Shown: one piece after another, positions 33,311-46,034 of the stretch | How positions within the stretch are numbered: position 1 is the first letter of the stretch | Layout: each line of letters starts with the position of its first letter | Notes under the pieces: model-generated | What the model saw: only the letters and a program-made list of their open reading frames with translations | Databases searched by the model: none | What the model was told of the DNA's origin: nothing | DNA from: Ancylostoma caninum | Taxonomy: Eukaryota; Nematoda; Chromadorea; Rhabditida; Ancylostomatidae | Assembly: GCA_037903475.1 (NCBI GenBank) | Contig: JBAJFG010000475.1 | Location: forward strand, 744,001 to 808,000 | Reading direction: 5' to 3' | Length of the DNA stretch: 64,000 bases | Translations under genes and position numbers: made by a program

Positions 33311-36300
33311 ATAAAATCAGTGCGTTTCCACGCCGAGCTGGACGCCGATTAAAGCTTCAAACTCTAGTGCATTGCATGAACTTGCCAACATTCAATCAGC
33401 GCGGTGTCGAAATCCATGCACTTTCCACATTCACCACAAAGGAAAACAAGGGTAACCAGAAGGCGTTTCTACAAATGGAATTGGCAGTAAAGGACCTCTA
33501 TAAAATTCTTAGGTGCCTATTTCCCAGGGTGCCTTGCTTCATTGCTCACTCTTTCACCCTATCTACCTAAGTACCTATTGGCTAGGTTAGATTTAGCAAG
33601 AGGACGGTGTCATGTAATCGCAAGATCGAAATCTTGAGAGAAACTCGGAACTCGCCTCCGGTTAGCTGCAATTTTTCGATCTGAACTTGATTTTGCATTT
33701 CTCAGAGCCTCAAATACACTTTGCACTGAATACGTTAAAAATAAATGTGAGCTCTTGGGCATACACCTCATTCTAACTCAGACAGAATTTCGGAAGTACC
33801 GCAGCAGGAAACCGGAAGAACTGAAAAGTGACCAGCGATTCTTCCGGTTTTCTGCTGTGTTTCTTCCTAATAGCTGCTGCAGTTTTTCCGAAAAGCTGCT
33901 AAGCTTATTCCGAGGAGCTGCTGCTGTCCTTCTGAATCGTTCTCTATACAAATCTGTTCTGTTGCAGTACTTTCGAATCTTTTTATCTCTGCACCTCTCG
34001 TTCCTCAAACATATGATCGAGATCTCTCTCTGCTGCGGTTTTTCCGACAGTTTGTCCGAGAAGATGGCAATTTCGGCCTAATTACTACCAGTGGTGATAT
34101 TTTGCACGATGATTCCACGGTTACACCTTTGCCGGACCTAAGGTGTTCCTCGTGAATCTTCCATCATTGAAGCTGATTCTTGGTCTCATCTTCAACACCT
34201 TGTTTTTACTTTAGCATCGCGTGAGTCTGGCTCATGCGAGAATGCCAGTGTGGCTAGTGGTGTTTGTGTAGGTGCCACGAGAGGAGGCGGGATGCGTACG
34301 ACGGATGGCCAGAAATCAACCTAATTTCGCTGGTGACTGATTGTGGCATGCGATGCCGGCGGGTTTTATGAGTTGCTTGCGCCTATCCGACGTTCATTCT
34401 CAATTTGATTATGGCTCTTATGGGGAACGTACGGCTTCTGGGCGCCGGCCTCTTCTCATCGAGGCCACTTTGCTGATTCGACTGACAGGTGTCAAGTCAG
34501 CAGAAGCCGATCCCTTCGCTCTCTTCCGGACATGCGTGTCCGTAGCTCTGCGATACTGCCAGCCTATATCTTCTAATGCTACTTTTCTATTTTTGAGACC
34601 TTCTATGTCTTGTGCTCCATTATTCGATGAAAACATTTCCACTGCCATCCTTAAAGCGCATTGTTGAAGATAATGTAGCTTAGCTTCCTCTTAGCGAGGA
34701 CCTTCTCGCAACTGAATGCTAACACATCATCGTAGAGCTTCTGTCCAATGAATGGCTAAGGTTATCTTTCACCTTTACTACGACGGCTAGGCGGCCTAGC
34801 GGTAAATGTGACGGCCTTAATGAGAACTGCATACGTAGCTAATACCCACAACTCTTTTTCTATCGTTGTACGACAGCTTAAGGAAGTGAATTCCATCGGA
34901 GAAATGACGGCTTACCAGATTGTTTGCTGGCGTTGAAAATTTCTCCTACAGACTAAGAGCTGGAAAGGCATGGTACGAAACAATAATGAGTGGGTGATCC
35001 AGAAAAATGCAACGCGAAGTTATCCCAGAAAGAATTCCTCAATACTTCATTACCACTCACACTACTGGTCTGTTCTTAGTTCAGGGCAAGAGGTTCGTCA
35101 CCGCATAACTAAGTGCAACCAGATTTGCAAACCAACTTTGTTTCTACCAGCTCAACAGGGCCTATAGGATAACGAGTCAGGCTAACCAGCGTTGGTCTGC
35201 GTGGCTAATATTTCATGAATCCTATCTCAGATAGAGTAGATGCCAAATATACCGCTCTTTCGAAGGAAATTTATTAGCTGACTCAGAAATGAAAATAAAA
35301 AAAACCGTGAAAGAAGTAAAGGCTGCCTGTATGGTTGATAGCTCGCTATGGTTTTAGTACTTGGTTAGAATCATATTGATAGAGAAGATGAGCATTTCAT
35401 GCTTAAACATCAATTTTCTTGATCAGTCATTGTCTTGGAAGCAGTGTCTCACTTCTCGAACCAACATGAGCTGCAGGGAACAACGGCATACTTGAAATGG
35501 CTTGAAACCGTCCGGAATCGTGTGTTCTGAGGTTTTGATTGGCCTAGAGTTTTGCAACTCTCCGCGACTGTAGGGAATGACCAGCACTTCATCACAAATG
35601 AGCTGCAGTTTTTACTGGCACTGTAACTCGCCTTTGATATATAGGTTAAGTAAGGACCACTGGCCTAAACCACAATGATTTGGACCCTCAAAGAACATGT
35701 TGGGGGCCATTTCGGAGCAGTTCACTTATGTCCTTGAAATCAGCGCGTTCAAATGGCCTAGGGTTTGTTAACAACTTAGAGTCGAAATAAGATGGAACAT
35801 TGCCTTTAGCGTTTTTCTAGGACGTCAAGGAAGATTTGACGCTAAAGCGAGGGCACTACACAAGCTGAAGAGTCTTGTTTGACTTGAATAACGAAATTCA
35901 GAAAGTGGGGAACCTCGAAAAGTCGGAAGCCTATGAAGAATTCGTAGGTAAAACTGTAACGAACAGGCAGAGTCAATCAGAAACCCAGAGTTGATGGAAT
36001 AACGCTCGAATTAACCTGTTTCATTACTTTTTGTTAATGTTTCAAAACCATCGACAGCGCTGATAACCTTCCTTGGTTTCTGTGTACTACTACTAGTAGT
36101 TAATTGTTACTACTACATAGTCAATGCTGCAATAACATTTTCCTTTCAAAGCTACAATCTTCTGCATACAAACATATTACCACCATAGTATGGGCGTCTC
36201 TTTAGCAGGCATTCACGTAGGAACGGAGAATGGTGCGTATTCAGTTATGAATTTCCAAAGGAAATCAAAAACACTAATTTCGAAGTAGTGAGGCTACTTC

Positions 36301-36635
36301 TATACCCACTCATTTAACGCCTCCAGTCTACGAAAACGTGCAGAGATGCCCTCATGAGGACACATAGCATAGCTTATTTCGGTAGAATTAAATTCATACG
36401 ACGAGCTTCCAGCTTTCATCGGAGTTCTTTCACTTCTAGCTTTTTGCACTTCCCAGCTTTCATTTCCAAGTAATGTTGGAAGTGCAAAATCCATTTGCAA
36501 CCACTGCACAGTTGAATATAACTACATACCCAGAATGAGCTACCGTGCCGACAGCTGCAGACACTTCACGCATAGTGGATCCACTGAAATCTACAGCAAA
36601 GTTGCCGCAATCGGAAATGGACGCTAATCTCGATT
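33311..36635. other. Long stretch without recognised genes
   Basis: Scanning both strands gave no conserved motif. Open frames at 33755-34081, 34341-34667 and on the minus strand at 34648-34418 are undistinguished in composition. I see no tandem repeat and no convincing terminal inverted repeat. Long introns of an unseen gene cannot be excluded. Confidence 0.35.
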
Positions 36636-36639
36636 GCAC

Positions 36640-36890
36640 ACCTAGAGACACCGCGCCGCACTATCCATTCAGCGCGGTAGGCCACATTGACGCTATGGTT
36701 GCGCGGCATTCCCAAGATTGCTGCTTTGCCTATATTTCTCACAGCTGATGTTTTTATGTTTTTTTTTATATTTCACATACAATTACATCGTTATTTTTAA
36801 AAGCGGCAATTTCGTCAAGGCGCAACAACCACACTGCCCAGCCGATTTAGCGCGTCGAATAGGTGGAGCGGCGCGGCCTCACAATAACGT
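36640..36890. repeat. Dispersed GC-rich repeat, copy 2
   Basis: The segment CCAGCCGATTTAGCGCGTCG..AGGTGGAGCG (36838-36875) matches copy 1 at 33227-33262, and both copies have an AT-rich centre between GC-rich ends. A minus-strand frame over the left part (36651-36460) has no recognised family. Confidence 0.35.
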
Positions 36891-38313
36891 TTCACTGCTC
36901 TTGGATGGAAGTGAGGTCCACAAAAAGAAGAAAAAGTTTTGGTGGAATTTTCCTCATTTTGAGCAATTGTCACAGACTAATTGTCCTGCTAAGCAACTAG
37001 AGACGGAATAATATTCACCTTTGGAAATACTGCATCTTCAGAATATCCCAAGGTACTAAGCTCATCCTATAGTGGAATTTTGCAAGAAGACGGTCGCCGG
37101 TACGTCGACATGCAAGTCTTTTTCTTTACGATTGATTTTTGTGCGAATTACTGCTAATATTGTGAAGAAATCCCTGAAAATATAACCAAATCCGACATAC
37201 ATTGTAAGTAGATGATATCCAGTAGTTAAGCTCACCCATGAGCCAAGACGAGAAAGCACTTGTCTGCTATTGTTTCCCGAAATAGAGCTGTTATGCCTGA
37301 TGCTGCTAATTTCATCATCCAGTTCAATGACGTCTTTGTCCTCTCCCCCCCCCCCTCCCCTCAGAGAAAAATTCTTTCATTTCCGTGACAGATCTACGTC
37401 TGTTATGCATTCAGACGAGAAAGGCGTAGAGTGGGAAATAGATGAGTGAAGGGAAGCAATGCGTCATTTGAATGCTGGGTTGCAAATCTTCCCTTTTAGT
37501 AGGCAGTCGGTGGTGCTTGGTAAGACAAACATGTCAGTTTCGTTAGTGGAAATGGCGGCCGGCGAGTAATTTCCGTGCGGCACCGAAAAACCACGGTGTT
37601 TTGGCGATGTGGTTCGTGGCGGGGGGGGGTTGCTTAGAGAAAAGGGTTGCCATGTTAGAGCGGCTGCCGATGACACAGAACGTTTGCAACTGAAAATAAC
37701 TCGAAAAATAACCAAAAGTACGGGTAGTTTCAACAAAGTATTAGATCTTCATAACTGCTCTTCGTCATGATGCTAAAGTCTCACCTTCCTTTCTAAGGGC
37801 TATCCCTTGAAATGCTCTCATGCTGATGGCTTGCTTTGTTTCATATGTAAGAATTTGATTACATGTTTGTTTGTTCCACATAATGCGCGATTCCATGAAG
37901 AACACCACGACAACAACAAAAACAATGCCTTTTCCACTGCAGCATCCGTAGAGATTCTACAGGCTCGCATTTGTGGAACTTCGCCAGACTATCAAAATTA
38001 TAAAGGAAACACAAGGTATGACCGTTCATCTGCATGGGTTCTGCAGCCCAGAATTGTGGGCTGACTGATCCAAGAATTTTCACTTCTGAGGCTTGTCGTG
38101 TCCCATGTGATCGGTTACTAGTTATCCATAACAGTAAGCATTGGAGAACATGTAAACACAGAGATTCATGTCTCTTTTTTTCGTCCCTCACGTCTTTTTT
38201 TTTTGCGGAAATGTTTCAGCGTTGGCTGTAGCCAAAACTCGTTGATTTGGCTTTTTGAGTAAATGACGCCACGGCTTAGGCGATCTAGGTCATCTGTACT
38301 AGCACGAGTGACA
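36891..38313. other. Stretch without recognised genes
   Basis: It contains a run of 11 C (37345-37355) and a run of 9 G (37621-37629). No exon or repeat family was recognised. Confidence 0.4.
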
Positions 38314-38648
38314 TTAAAGGCTGTGTCTCACCTCATTTTCGATCCTGGGATATCAACGGAATCTGGACCTACTCGACGCGCCGAGTTCAACAATGTACAT
38401 GATTTCTAATAAACCCCTCGGAAAACCCGTTCTCGAAGGATCAATCCAATTCGTCGCGGAAGAGTTCCACGGCAAGAAAACTGCATGACTTCTCTGTGCC
38501 TCCTTTGATCTCATTGGTTGCATAGGTGTTCTCATTGCCGAAAACTGCGCCGCAGTCTTGGCCTGCCTTTGGAAAGGTGCCTCATAAACCGGCCGAGAAT
38601 TTCAGCGAATTCTCGGCCAGTGTAGCTGAAGTGAGACACTGCCTTTAA
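38314..38648. mobile_element. MITE, 335 bases, ends TTAAAGGC.GTGTCTCAC
   Basis: The left end (TTAAAGGCTGTGTCTCACCT) and the right end are inverted repeats with one mismatch in the first 18 bases. GTGAC occurs just outside on both sides (38309-38312 with one base offset, and 38650-38654), possibly a target duplication. A subterminal perfect palindrome, GGCCGAGAATT..AATTCTCGGCC, lies at 38591-38618. There is no coding capacity. Confidence 0.8.
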
Positions 38649-40053
38649 GGTGACGGAGCCCACTAACTTTCTTATCCACCCCTTCAGACCCATAGGAAAT
38701 GTCCCAGCTTTCACGGATTTCTGCAACGTTGGCGATTTCTGTAGTTATATTCCGCTAAAATATCTGATTCTGCAAGATATTATGGATGTCGCCCAACCAT
38801 ATATTTCTACCCCTGTCAAAATCGATTTCTTGGAAAAAGTAGCCGACATACTAAAGAGACTTTATTTTGTTCCTATTCTGCATAAGAATATACAATCCCC
38901 ACAAAAAATCTGAACCTCTACACTCTATCTTGGAAGAAGTTCTGAACGAAAAAGCAGAAGTTGCAGTCTTTTTGCTCGTTTCTGTAAGCCACGTTTCCAT
39001 AAAAAATGGTTCAAATTTCTAGGCTTACCCTTGGAAGTACAAGTTCATGTGAGCAAGGAGGTAGAGAGCTCTGATTTTGATTAAGAAAGATCCTGGATTG
39101 TTCTTTAATTATACGGGACAAATATTGTTCGCTGGTCCAGTGAGCTCCACTCCCCCTTTGCCGCTTGATTCCTCAGGCTCTTGACATGTACATAATTGTG
39201 GCAGAGTTTCTTTGCGTGTTGGCTACACTCACGAACACACATCCGTTCTGGGCATAATTCAAGTCGGAGCTCTCCATAGTCGAGAGACACTCTGCGGCAA
39301 ACAACGGCGTCTACGCCTGCAGCGAATCTGCGCTGGGTCTCTTAATAATTCCGTGGATACAGCGTTTGCTCAGTGCAAGGCTTTCAGTTTGCTCTACATG
39401 GGTAATATGTCTCCGGCAAATGCGTCCAGTAGCACTGCGTCGTTCCTGGCTCATTTCTATTGGCACTACGGCTGCTGAATGACCTTCATCTCTCATATGC
39501 TGATTGTATCCCTGGCAAGGGCAGCTCCGCTTCACTGACTCCTCGCACTTTAGTTTTCCCGCCGCAGAGTACGTCTGTCTGATGGAGTCTAACGGCTTCA
39601 ACAGCCCATGTGTTCTCGGGCTGAAGCGGTCGGTCTCAGGCTGCTGTAACTAATTACCTAGCGACCACACGTGATCCGTCTCTATTTGTTCATCTGGCAT
39701 ATTCGATGTCGTCGTGGAATTAGCTGTCATGTCTTCCAAAAAAAAAACAGCCGTGTTATCGTGAGGCTGACGGGGTGATGCACTATGAGCCTACCAGAGA
39801 TTGCTAGGATGGTGTTAGTGATGACTTAATATGCGTTTTTTTTTTTCACTTTCAAGACTGAAAGACTCAGACTAACACCCATGATACATGTTTCCTGACG
39901 TCCATTAGATTTTCAGATGATAGCGGCGAGAATGTTTGAACTCTCTTCCCATCATCTACCACGAAAAAAAAAGAATGAAAACTGCCTTTTTGGTTCTTTG
40001 GGACATGCCCTCGCTCATCTGCTTCTTCTCCTCTCATCCTGAGGCTTGTGTTA
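38649..40053. other. Stretch without recognised genes
   Basis: A 96-codon minus-strand frame (39601-39311) and an 88-codon plus-strand frame overlap each other; neither shows a family I know. Two short A or T runs are present near 39740 and 39838. Confidence 0.35.
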
Positions 40054-40072
40054 TCAAACTTGGGTAATTAAA
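40054..40072 (-). other. SL1 spliced-leader-like sequence (antisense in the window)
   Basis: On the minus strand the 19 bases TTTAATTACCCAAGTTTGA equal positions 3-21 of the 22-base nematode SL1 leader. The next base is T instead of G, and no GT donor follows, so this is not a functional SL RNA gene. A retroposed, trans-spliced transcript or an SL-RNA pseudogene would fit. About 17 bases downstream on the minus strand an ATG begins a short open frame. Confidence 0.7.
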
Positions 40073-41007
40073 AATATGTTACCCAGGGAAGGGTAAAGTT
40101 TACAAGATGCACCTGATGAGAACCACCTTTTGTAGGTGGTTAGCACAGCTGCGAAATGAAATGGATCTTTCTCTATACTTTAGGTCCATACGGCGCCAAA
40201 ACAACAGCTGAAGAAGAGACTCAGCGTGAGAATCTGTCTAATTCCTAACACCGAGAGCTGTTCTCATGTCAAAGTGCCTGGGAACGCTGTAGGACTAATT
40301 GGCTGTTCGCCCTCTTATTTTCGGGCTTTTCTATCAATCTATCAAGGTGGTCTGAAAGCACTGCAAAATCTTCAGAGTAACATGCAAGGCAACATCGATC
40401 AGAGCTAGCAGTACCTTAAATTACTGTTACTTGTGAAACTTCGAAATGGGGCTCTGGTATAATATGCGCAGTCACATCATTCGCTTCGGACCTTTGAAGC
40501 ACTTATCGCTCTTTAGAAGACGCTGATAACAAAATTGGTAACATGCATCGCTCCCGGCAAGAGTGAAGAAAAATCCATTTTTGATCCAGAGGTGTTGCGG
40601 AGAATTGGTGTCCATTCAGACATCTGCCACATCCCCGATCCTCCACAATAAAAGGAGCTTAAAGACAGCTTTTTGAGCGATTTCGTTCGGAATAATGTAC
40701 ACCACTGCGATCAGCATTTCCCAAACAATCGAAAATGATTCAGAGGTGAGTGCTGCCTCAAGGGTGTTTATTACCTTGTATGGACGAAAATGTTGACCGT
40801 TGGTTCGCTGTAATGATCTAGCAATGTACATAAGTATAACCTGTTGAAGAACTTCGCAAGCAACTCAACACATGCACGGAAGCGCATGACCGTCTGTACA
40901 CATTTTAACGGGTCATTTCTCTAGAGCAATCTCATCTGAGACGCATTTTATGGAACAAGATTCAATGCATTTTCTTTTTTTAAACATTGCTTGCTTGCTT
41001 ATAAACA
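40073..41007. other. Stretch without recognised genes
   Basis: No conserved frame was recognised. On the plus strand TTACCCAGG at 40079-40087 can pair with CTTGGGTAA inside the SL1-like sequence. Confidence 0.35.
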
Positions 41008-41067
41008 TTACCCACGAGGAAGCAGAAATATCGCTTCTTACCTACGAGGAAGCAGAAATATCGCTTC
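41008..41067 (+). repeat. Exact tandem duplication of a 30-base unit
   Basis: The units 41008-41037 and 41038-41067 differ at one base. Each contains ACGAGGAAGCAGAAATATCG. The duplication keeps an open plus-strand frame (TYEEAEISL repeated), but the surrounding frame has no known family. Confidence 0.9.
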
Positions 41068-44000
41068 GGAAATATTGTGCGCCGTTTGCACCACGAGAAA
41101 GGACAGTCTCAGCTCTCAATTTTCGGCTAAAATCCGAAAGCAAAACTGTTTTTGAGAACGTTTTTCAGTGAGAAAAGCCATCGCATCGCGTTGCTGAGCT
41201 AACAAAATCAAGCTCTTTTTATTTTGAGAGTCACCATCAAAACAAATTCAGGCCAAGCTGCGGGCATATGTGAATAATGTGTTGACTTTTTACTATAATT
41301 TGCGCACATGTAGAATGTCATCTTAGATAACAGATAATTCCATGTTTTACAGGACATCACCTCCTACAATACCAAAAACGATGAAACAGAAATACGACGT
41401 GAATGTAGTGGAGGAAAATTAGCACAAATTCTTCATCTCTAACTCACCATTCTGAGAACGACGTTGAGCATAGCGTTATAAAGATGTGTAAGTATAATAC
41501 CTAGCACCTGTGCGGTCTTACATACGAATTCGGACGAGGCGGTTAGTGGGTGGGACTTCTACAATGTGTACAGAATTTTCTAAGCTAGTTGTCAAGTCCA
41601 CCCAGGAAAGGATTTAAAAGTAAGATATCAGAAGCTTATAGAGTTTCTTTTGAAGACCCAGCGATCGTTTCTGGAGGGGACGGGGCGCCCATTCCCGGTC
41701 CCCCTTTCCACTCGCCAGTGACATATCTATTTTTATCGCTATCGCATACTCTAACGAAGAAGAAAGGAAATTGGGTGGAGAGTGGCGATCGTGGAAACAC
41801 AGAGTGCACATGGTTATTCTCTCCGTCCCTCTCTCTCAGTCCCTCTCTCCAACTCCTGACCCTTTTCCTGTTATGGTGATTTCTGAGGTAGAAGTAGGTT
41901 TAGTTGCGGGAGGAGGGACTCCTTGTGCTTTCCGAGCAAGCCGAACACTAAGACATTTCCTGAAGACATTGAGCGAAGGAGATTCCACAGAAGTTAATTT
42001 TAGCCCGTGAAATTTTCCGTTCCCCTCTTCTACGTATTTATTGTTGTTGACAAAAAAAAACTTAAAAGGTGTGTGCTCCCAGCGGAAAAATAATTTAGTA
42101 GACGTCGCAAAACAACTTACGGCTTCTCTTTAACCTGTTTAGTGGTATCTATAGTCTCTTAGCGCAGAGAGGGCAGATGAGGTGACTTTGTCTGCAATTA
42201 CGACCACAATGGTTCTATCGAAATGGGGACGCAGTAGGATGCGTCTAGAAAGATATTTTAGTAAATAGCAGTAGGAAATCATCGAAATGGGAGGGATCAC
42301 AAAAACAGTCGGCCGACACCGTGATGAGGTCGTAGTTGCAGACAAAGTCGACCCAGCTGCTCTCTCTTAGAAACCAGACTGTATTTCGGTCACACTATCT
42401 TCCTAATGTTTACTCAGAGGCTTTTTCGAAAGGATCACCCTGTCAAAAGATCATATAGTTAGAAAAGTTATTCTAAGGTTTTCTGTAAGACCACCATGCT
42501 TTGCAAAGCCGGCTCTTGCGAGCAGAAATGACGTGAGTTAACAAGCTGGCGCGGTCTTTTTGTATTCGTCATTTCCCATGAAACAGGCTATTGTCGATGT
42601 GCACGAAAACTTCTTTTCTCGGAATCTCCGCATGATTGCAGCTTCAACTCCTTCCTGCTCATCGCTCTAAGGGTAAAACATCGATGGAACTCTTGATAGC
42701 TCTTGTGAAGCCATACTTTCCTTCTTCGGCTATGTCAGGCAGCTTCTCTGGACTTGGTCGCATGGGATTCCAACTTGTGCATTGGCCAGTCTGTACCAAG
42801 CCCCGAGTTTTATTCCGTTTGTTAGATAATGTAATACATGCATACATACGTAGATTTATTACGCTCTTTAAGACAAACGTTGAAAACAATGGTTATCATT
42901 TCGTGTGAGTAGAAATCAATATTTAACATTAGTAGTCAGCAATAATCATTATTACATTCAATTTTGCCAAATAGAGTTAAAATTATGCCATTATAATCTA
43001 GTTGACATAATAAAGTCCTCTTTAGATGCTCGCAAGCTCAGAGCATCACAAGCGCTTGCACATGCTCCTGTTTGGCTTTGTTATACATGCCTGAATCAAG
43101 CCGCAGGTTACTCCAACGGTTCTGATGCCAACAAACCTGCGTTCTTGACGAGTATTCGACAAAGTTGGAATTTTCTCGCAGAGTTTCTTCCGCTCCTCAG
43201 ATATCATCGACAGATCTATGATCCTTGTAGTATTCATGTTTACCGCCGATACTGTACCTCCTGTGGAGGGGGCGGAACTGACCCGTCTCGGGCTAGAGAT
43301 ACTTGTTCCTAGTCAGTATGATGTTGTAAGCCGCACGAGGCGCTCGTTACTCCTTGTACAGTCAGATAAAGATATCCACTGAACCACCGTTTCTATATTG
43401 CATACGGACCACACAACGTCCAACAGTATCAGCGCCCACAACATCAGATCTCGTAGGACAGCAGCATATGTATTGTTCCTTTTTTGCCTTTGCATTCATA
43501 GCCTTTTTCCAATTGTCGCAACATCGGATCTAACAAAAATTCTGAGGGATTTCTTAAGTGCTCGTCATAGTCGTTTGTTGTTAAAACATGACGCTGTCAT
43601 GCAGTAATTAGTAATAAAATAACAAGTAGTAGAGGAACTGCGAATTGTGAGTGGTGTTGCTAAATTCCTCAGTTTAAATGGGCGCTTCTGGTGGTTTCAG
43701 GCATTATGAGATGATTTTCAGCTACCACTGATGGTGCATTCGAAAAGCCTTACGGTATTCAAGTAAAATTTGCGATAATAGTATGCTCTATGAGAGCGAA
43801 GAGGCACTTTTGACATGGGAAATAAACAGAAGAAATACGTTTCAGCAAGAAAAAAGCTGAGTTTATGTCCTCCCTATAGAAGATTTCCTTTCCATTTTCG
43901 TTCTACTCCAGTAACTGGGAGATACTTTATTCTTTCGTTGGGAAGCAAAAAAGACGACTTTAGGTGGAAAGATGATCTTTTTCTTTGCTATTGATCTCCG

Positions 44001-44754
44001 GTGTTCGCCATATATTCATGGACTAGGAATGTTTATGAATATATGGAAATAAGACATGAAACTTCGAGACGGAAGAATATTATGACTGTTTGAAAAAAGC
44101 TTGGTGGAGGTGATGCAAAACTTTTGGGCAAACCTACATAATACACTATTGCTGACTTGAAGAAGGGCATGGGTAGCCATGATGTTAAGAATGACATGGC
44201 TAGCTATGATGTTAAGAAATTCTGAAACTCATCGCACACTGACAAAGAAGAAAGGTTTCTGAACAGTTCAAATAGGAATCTTCTATATTATATATCTGCT
44301 ATATCCTTTCTTAGCTGTTTCCACCACTTTATGCTGGCCTGGTCCATACACATATGCTCGCTATATTGTCCGACTTCCTCAAAAAATCCCTCTCTCTTGG
44401 CTGACTATATTGAGGTTCTCTTCTAAGACACTGGTAATAAATCTGCTAAGAATAGAAGTCTGTGGTTGGAGTGACGAGATCTCTTATTAGATGTCATGTC
44501 TTGAACATCACATTATGCGCTGCTATATGGATATGTGCAATACTTTAGTCGGACAGCTTGCAAGGTCTATAGGCTTTCTGGATCGACTCCTTGCAGCAAG
44601 TAGAAGGAGTAAGGGGAGCGAGAACTAGCAAGGGATGGCAAATTTTCAGGGAAGGTTTGCTGTATGATTTTGTGGAGCGAGAATCGGTATACCTTCCACC
44701 TACTTACGCCTGCGGTTCGTACTAGATCAAGGAGGCGCTTCTGCACTAGAGTTT
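41068..44754. other. Long stretch without recognised genes
   Basis: Open frames, the longest 42905-43312 on the plus strand, show no domain I can name. A local duplication of about 33 bases around TGATGTTAAGAA lies at 44166-44218. No splice-linked exon set could be assembled. Confidence 0.35.
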
Positions 44755-44935
44755 TACATTCGAAAATATTTCTCGAATTTACGAATATTCGAATTTTCGA
44801 ATTTTTGGTGAACCATCGAATTTTCGAATATTCGAACTTTCGAATTTTTGAACTCGCCAAATTTTCGGATACTCGAATTTTCGAATATTCGAACTTTTGA
44901 ACACTCGAATGTTCGAATATTTATTCGAAATTCAT
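44755..44935. repeat. AT-rich tandem repeat of TTCGAA/TTCGAATATTCGAA units
   Basis: Some 20 imperfect units of 8-10 bases, mostly TTCGAATTT, TTCGAATAT and TTCGAACTT, run in tandem. The unit is nearly self-complementary, so the block can form many small hairpins. Open frames in both strands are by-products. Confidence 0.9.
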
Positions 44936-45513
44936 TCATGTGGGCTTGGCACTATTTCTGTTACTAGCACTTGCCATAGGAGCACACCTTCTTGAAAATC
45001 ATCTTAACAAAGCACCGTTAGGGCGAAAGTGACAGGAAAGTGGATACATTCTCCAGTGATGAAAGCGAGAGGTTTAGACAGTGATTCCAGGGTATCGCGT
45101 TGGGTCTCGCGCGCACCCTTTGCTAGCAGTCTTGAGCACTCCGGGAGAGACAGTGTTTACAACTATTTGGCCTTGCATGGCAGCAGCGTACGGAGCAGAG
45201 TAGCTCACGTATTGGCACTTGTTAACAGCTTCGCAAAGCAAGGATATACATGGTGCTCCGAAAAAGTCGATGGATATTGTTAGGGGTTCCGAGGCGATCG
45301 GACACACTCGGTTTCATCACTCTGTACGTGCCCTGAAGAACGCATAAGTCATCATAAGCTGTTGTGACATTTCTTGCGACCACTCGTGCAATTGACAAAA
45401 CGTTCTGGCTGTCTCTTAAGTTTCTTCCATCATTCTCGAGATTTACAATGATTGAGGGTGCACTGATGACAGACAGATGTGTCATGGCTCCACAGTTCAG
45501 AAAAAAACGTTAA
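44936..45513. other. Stretch without recognised genes
   Basis: Two overlapping minus-strand frames (45485-45222 and 45307-45074) look like one frame broken by a shift, but the protein is not recognised. It may be a transposon fragment. Confidence 0.3.
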
Positions 45514-45537
45514 AACACCAGGATAGGTGTCCACCAG

Positions 45538-45705
45538 CAGCGGACGCAGGGGGGGGGGGGGCCGAGGGGCGTGCGCTTCCTCCGAGAATGGGTCGCCAAA
45601 TTTTTGAAATCACTTTACAACACAAATAAAAATATTGAAAATAAATAGCAATTAAAAATATGGACATTTTTAATCGTTTAGTTTTACTTTTAATATAATT
45701 TTATT
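45538..45705. mobile_element. Left half of a CAGTGG-type MITE (right half at 47280-47375)
   Basis: It starts CAGCGGACGCAGG, followed by a run of 13 G (45549-45561). It then runs through ACAAATAAAAAT and TAATATAATTTTATTAAT, matching the left and middle of the complete copy at 52181-52383. It stops in the AT-rich middle, where the complete copy continues with TTTATTTTCC. Confidence 0.75.
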
Positions 45706-46034
45706 AATCATTTATTATAATCAATACCAGCCTGATCGTCCGGCTAACGCCGGACTCCCAGGCTTCTTTTCGTGCTCGCTTCGCTCGCATATTTTCATTG
45801 TCTTCAGATAAGATTGGTGCAGCTGGATGAACAGGCACTATCCACACAGAAGTATTGTTTATCGCGGTTCATGGAACCATTGACCCATTATGAACAGCTC
45901 CTTTCCAACAATTTGTGGTAACGCATTTCGGTTCGCTGTGGTGGACGTAAATAATAAAAATTGACCGAGTAAGTGCAAACTGGGATTGGACTTGAACACC
46001 GGTGCACCCTTATCTTACCCTTGAGACCTGTATC

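Noticed and set aside
36300..36651. Two adjacent minus-strand frames that look like exons
   Set aside because: The only splice pair that joins them would make an intron of 22-26 bases, and no family is recognisable.
44567..44939. Frames rich in Ile, Arg, Phe and Glu around 44.8 kb
   Set aside because: They derive from the TTCGAA tandem repeat.
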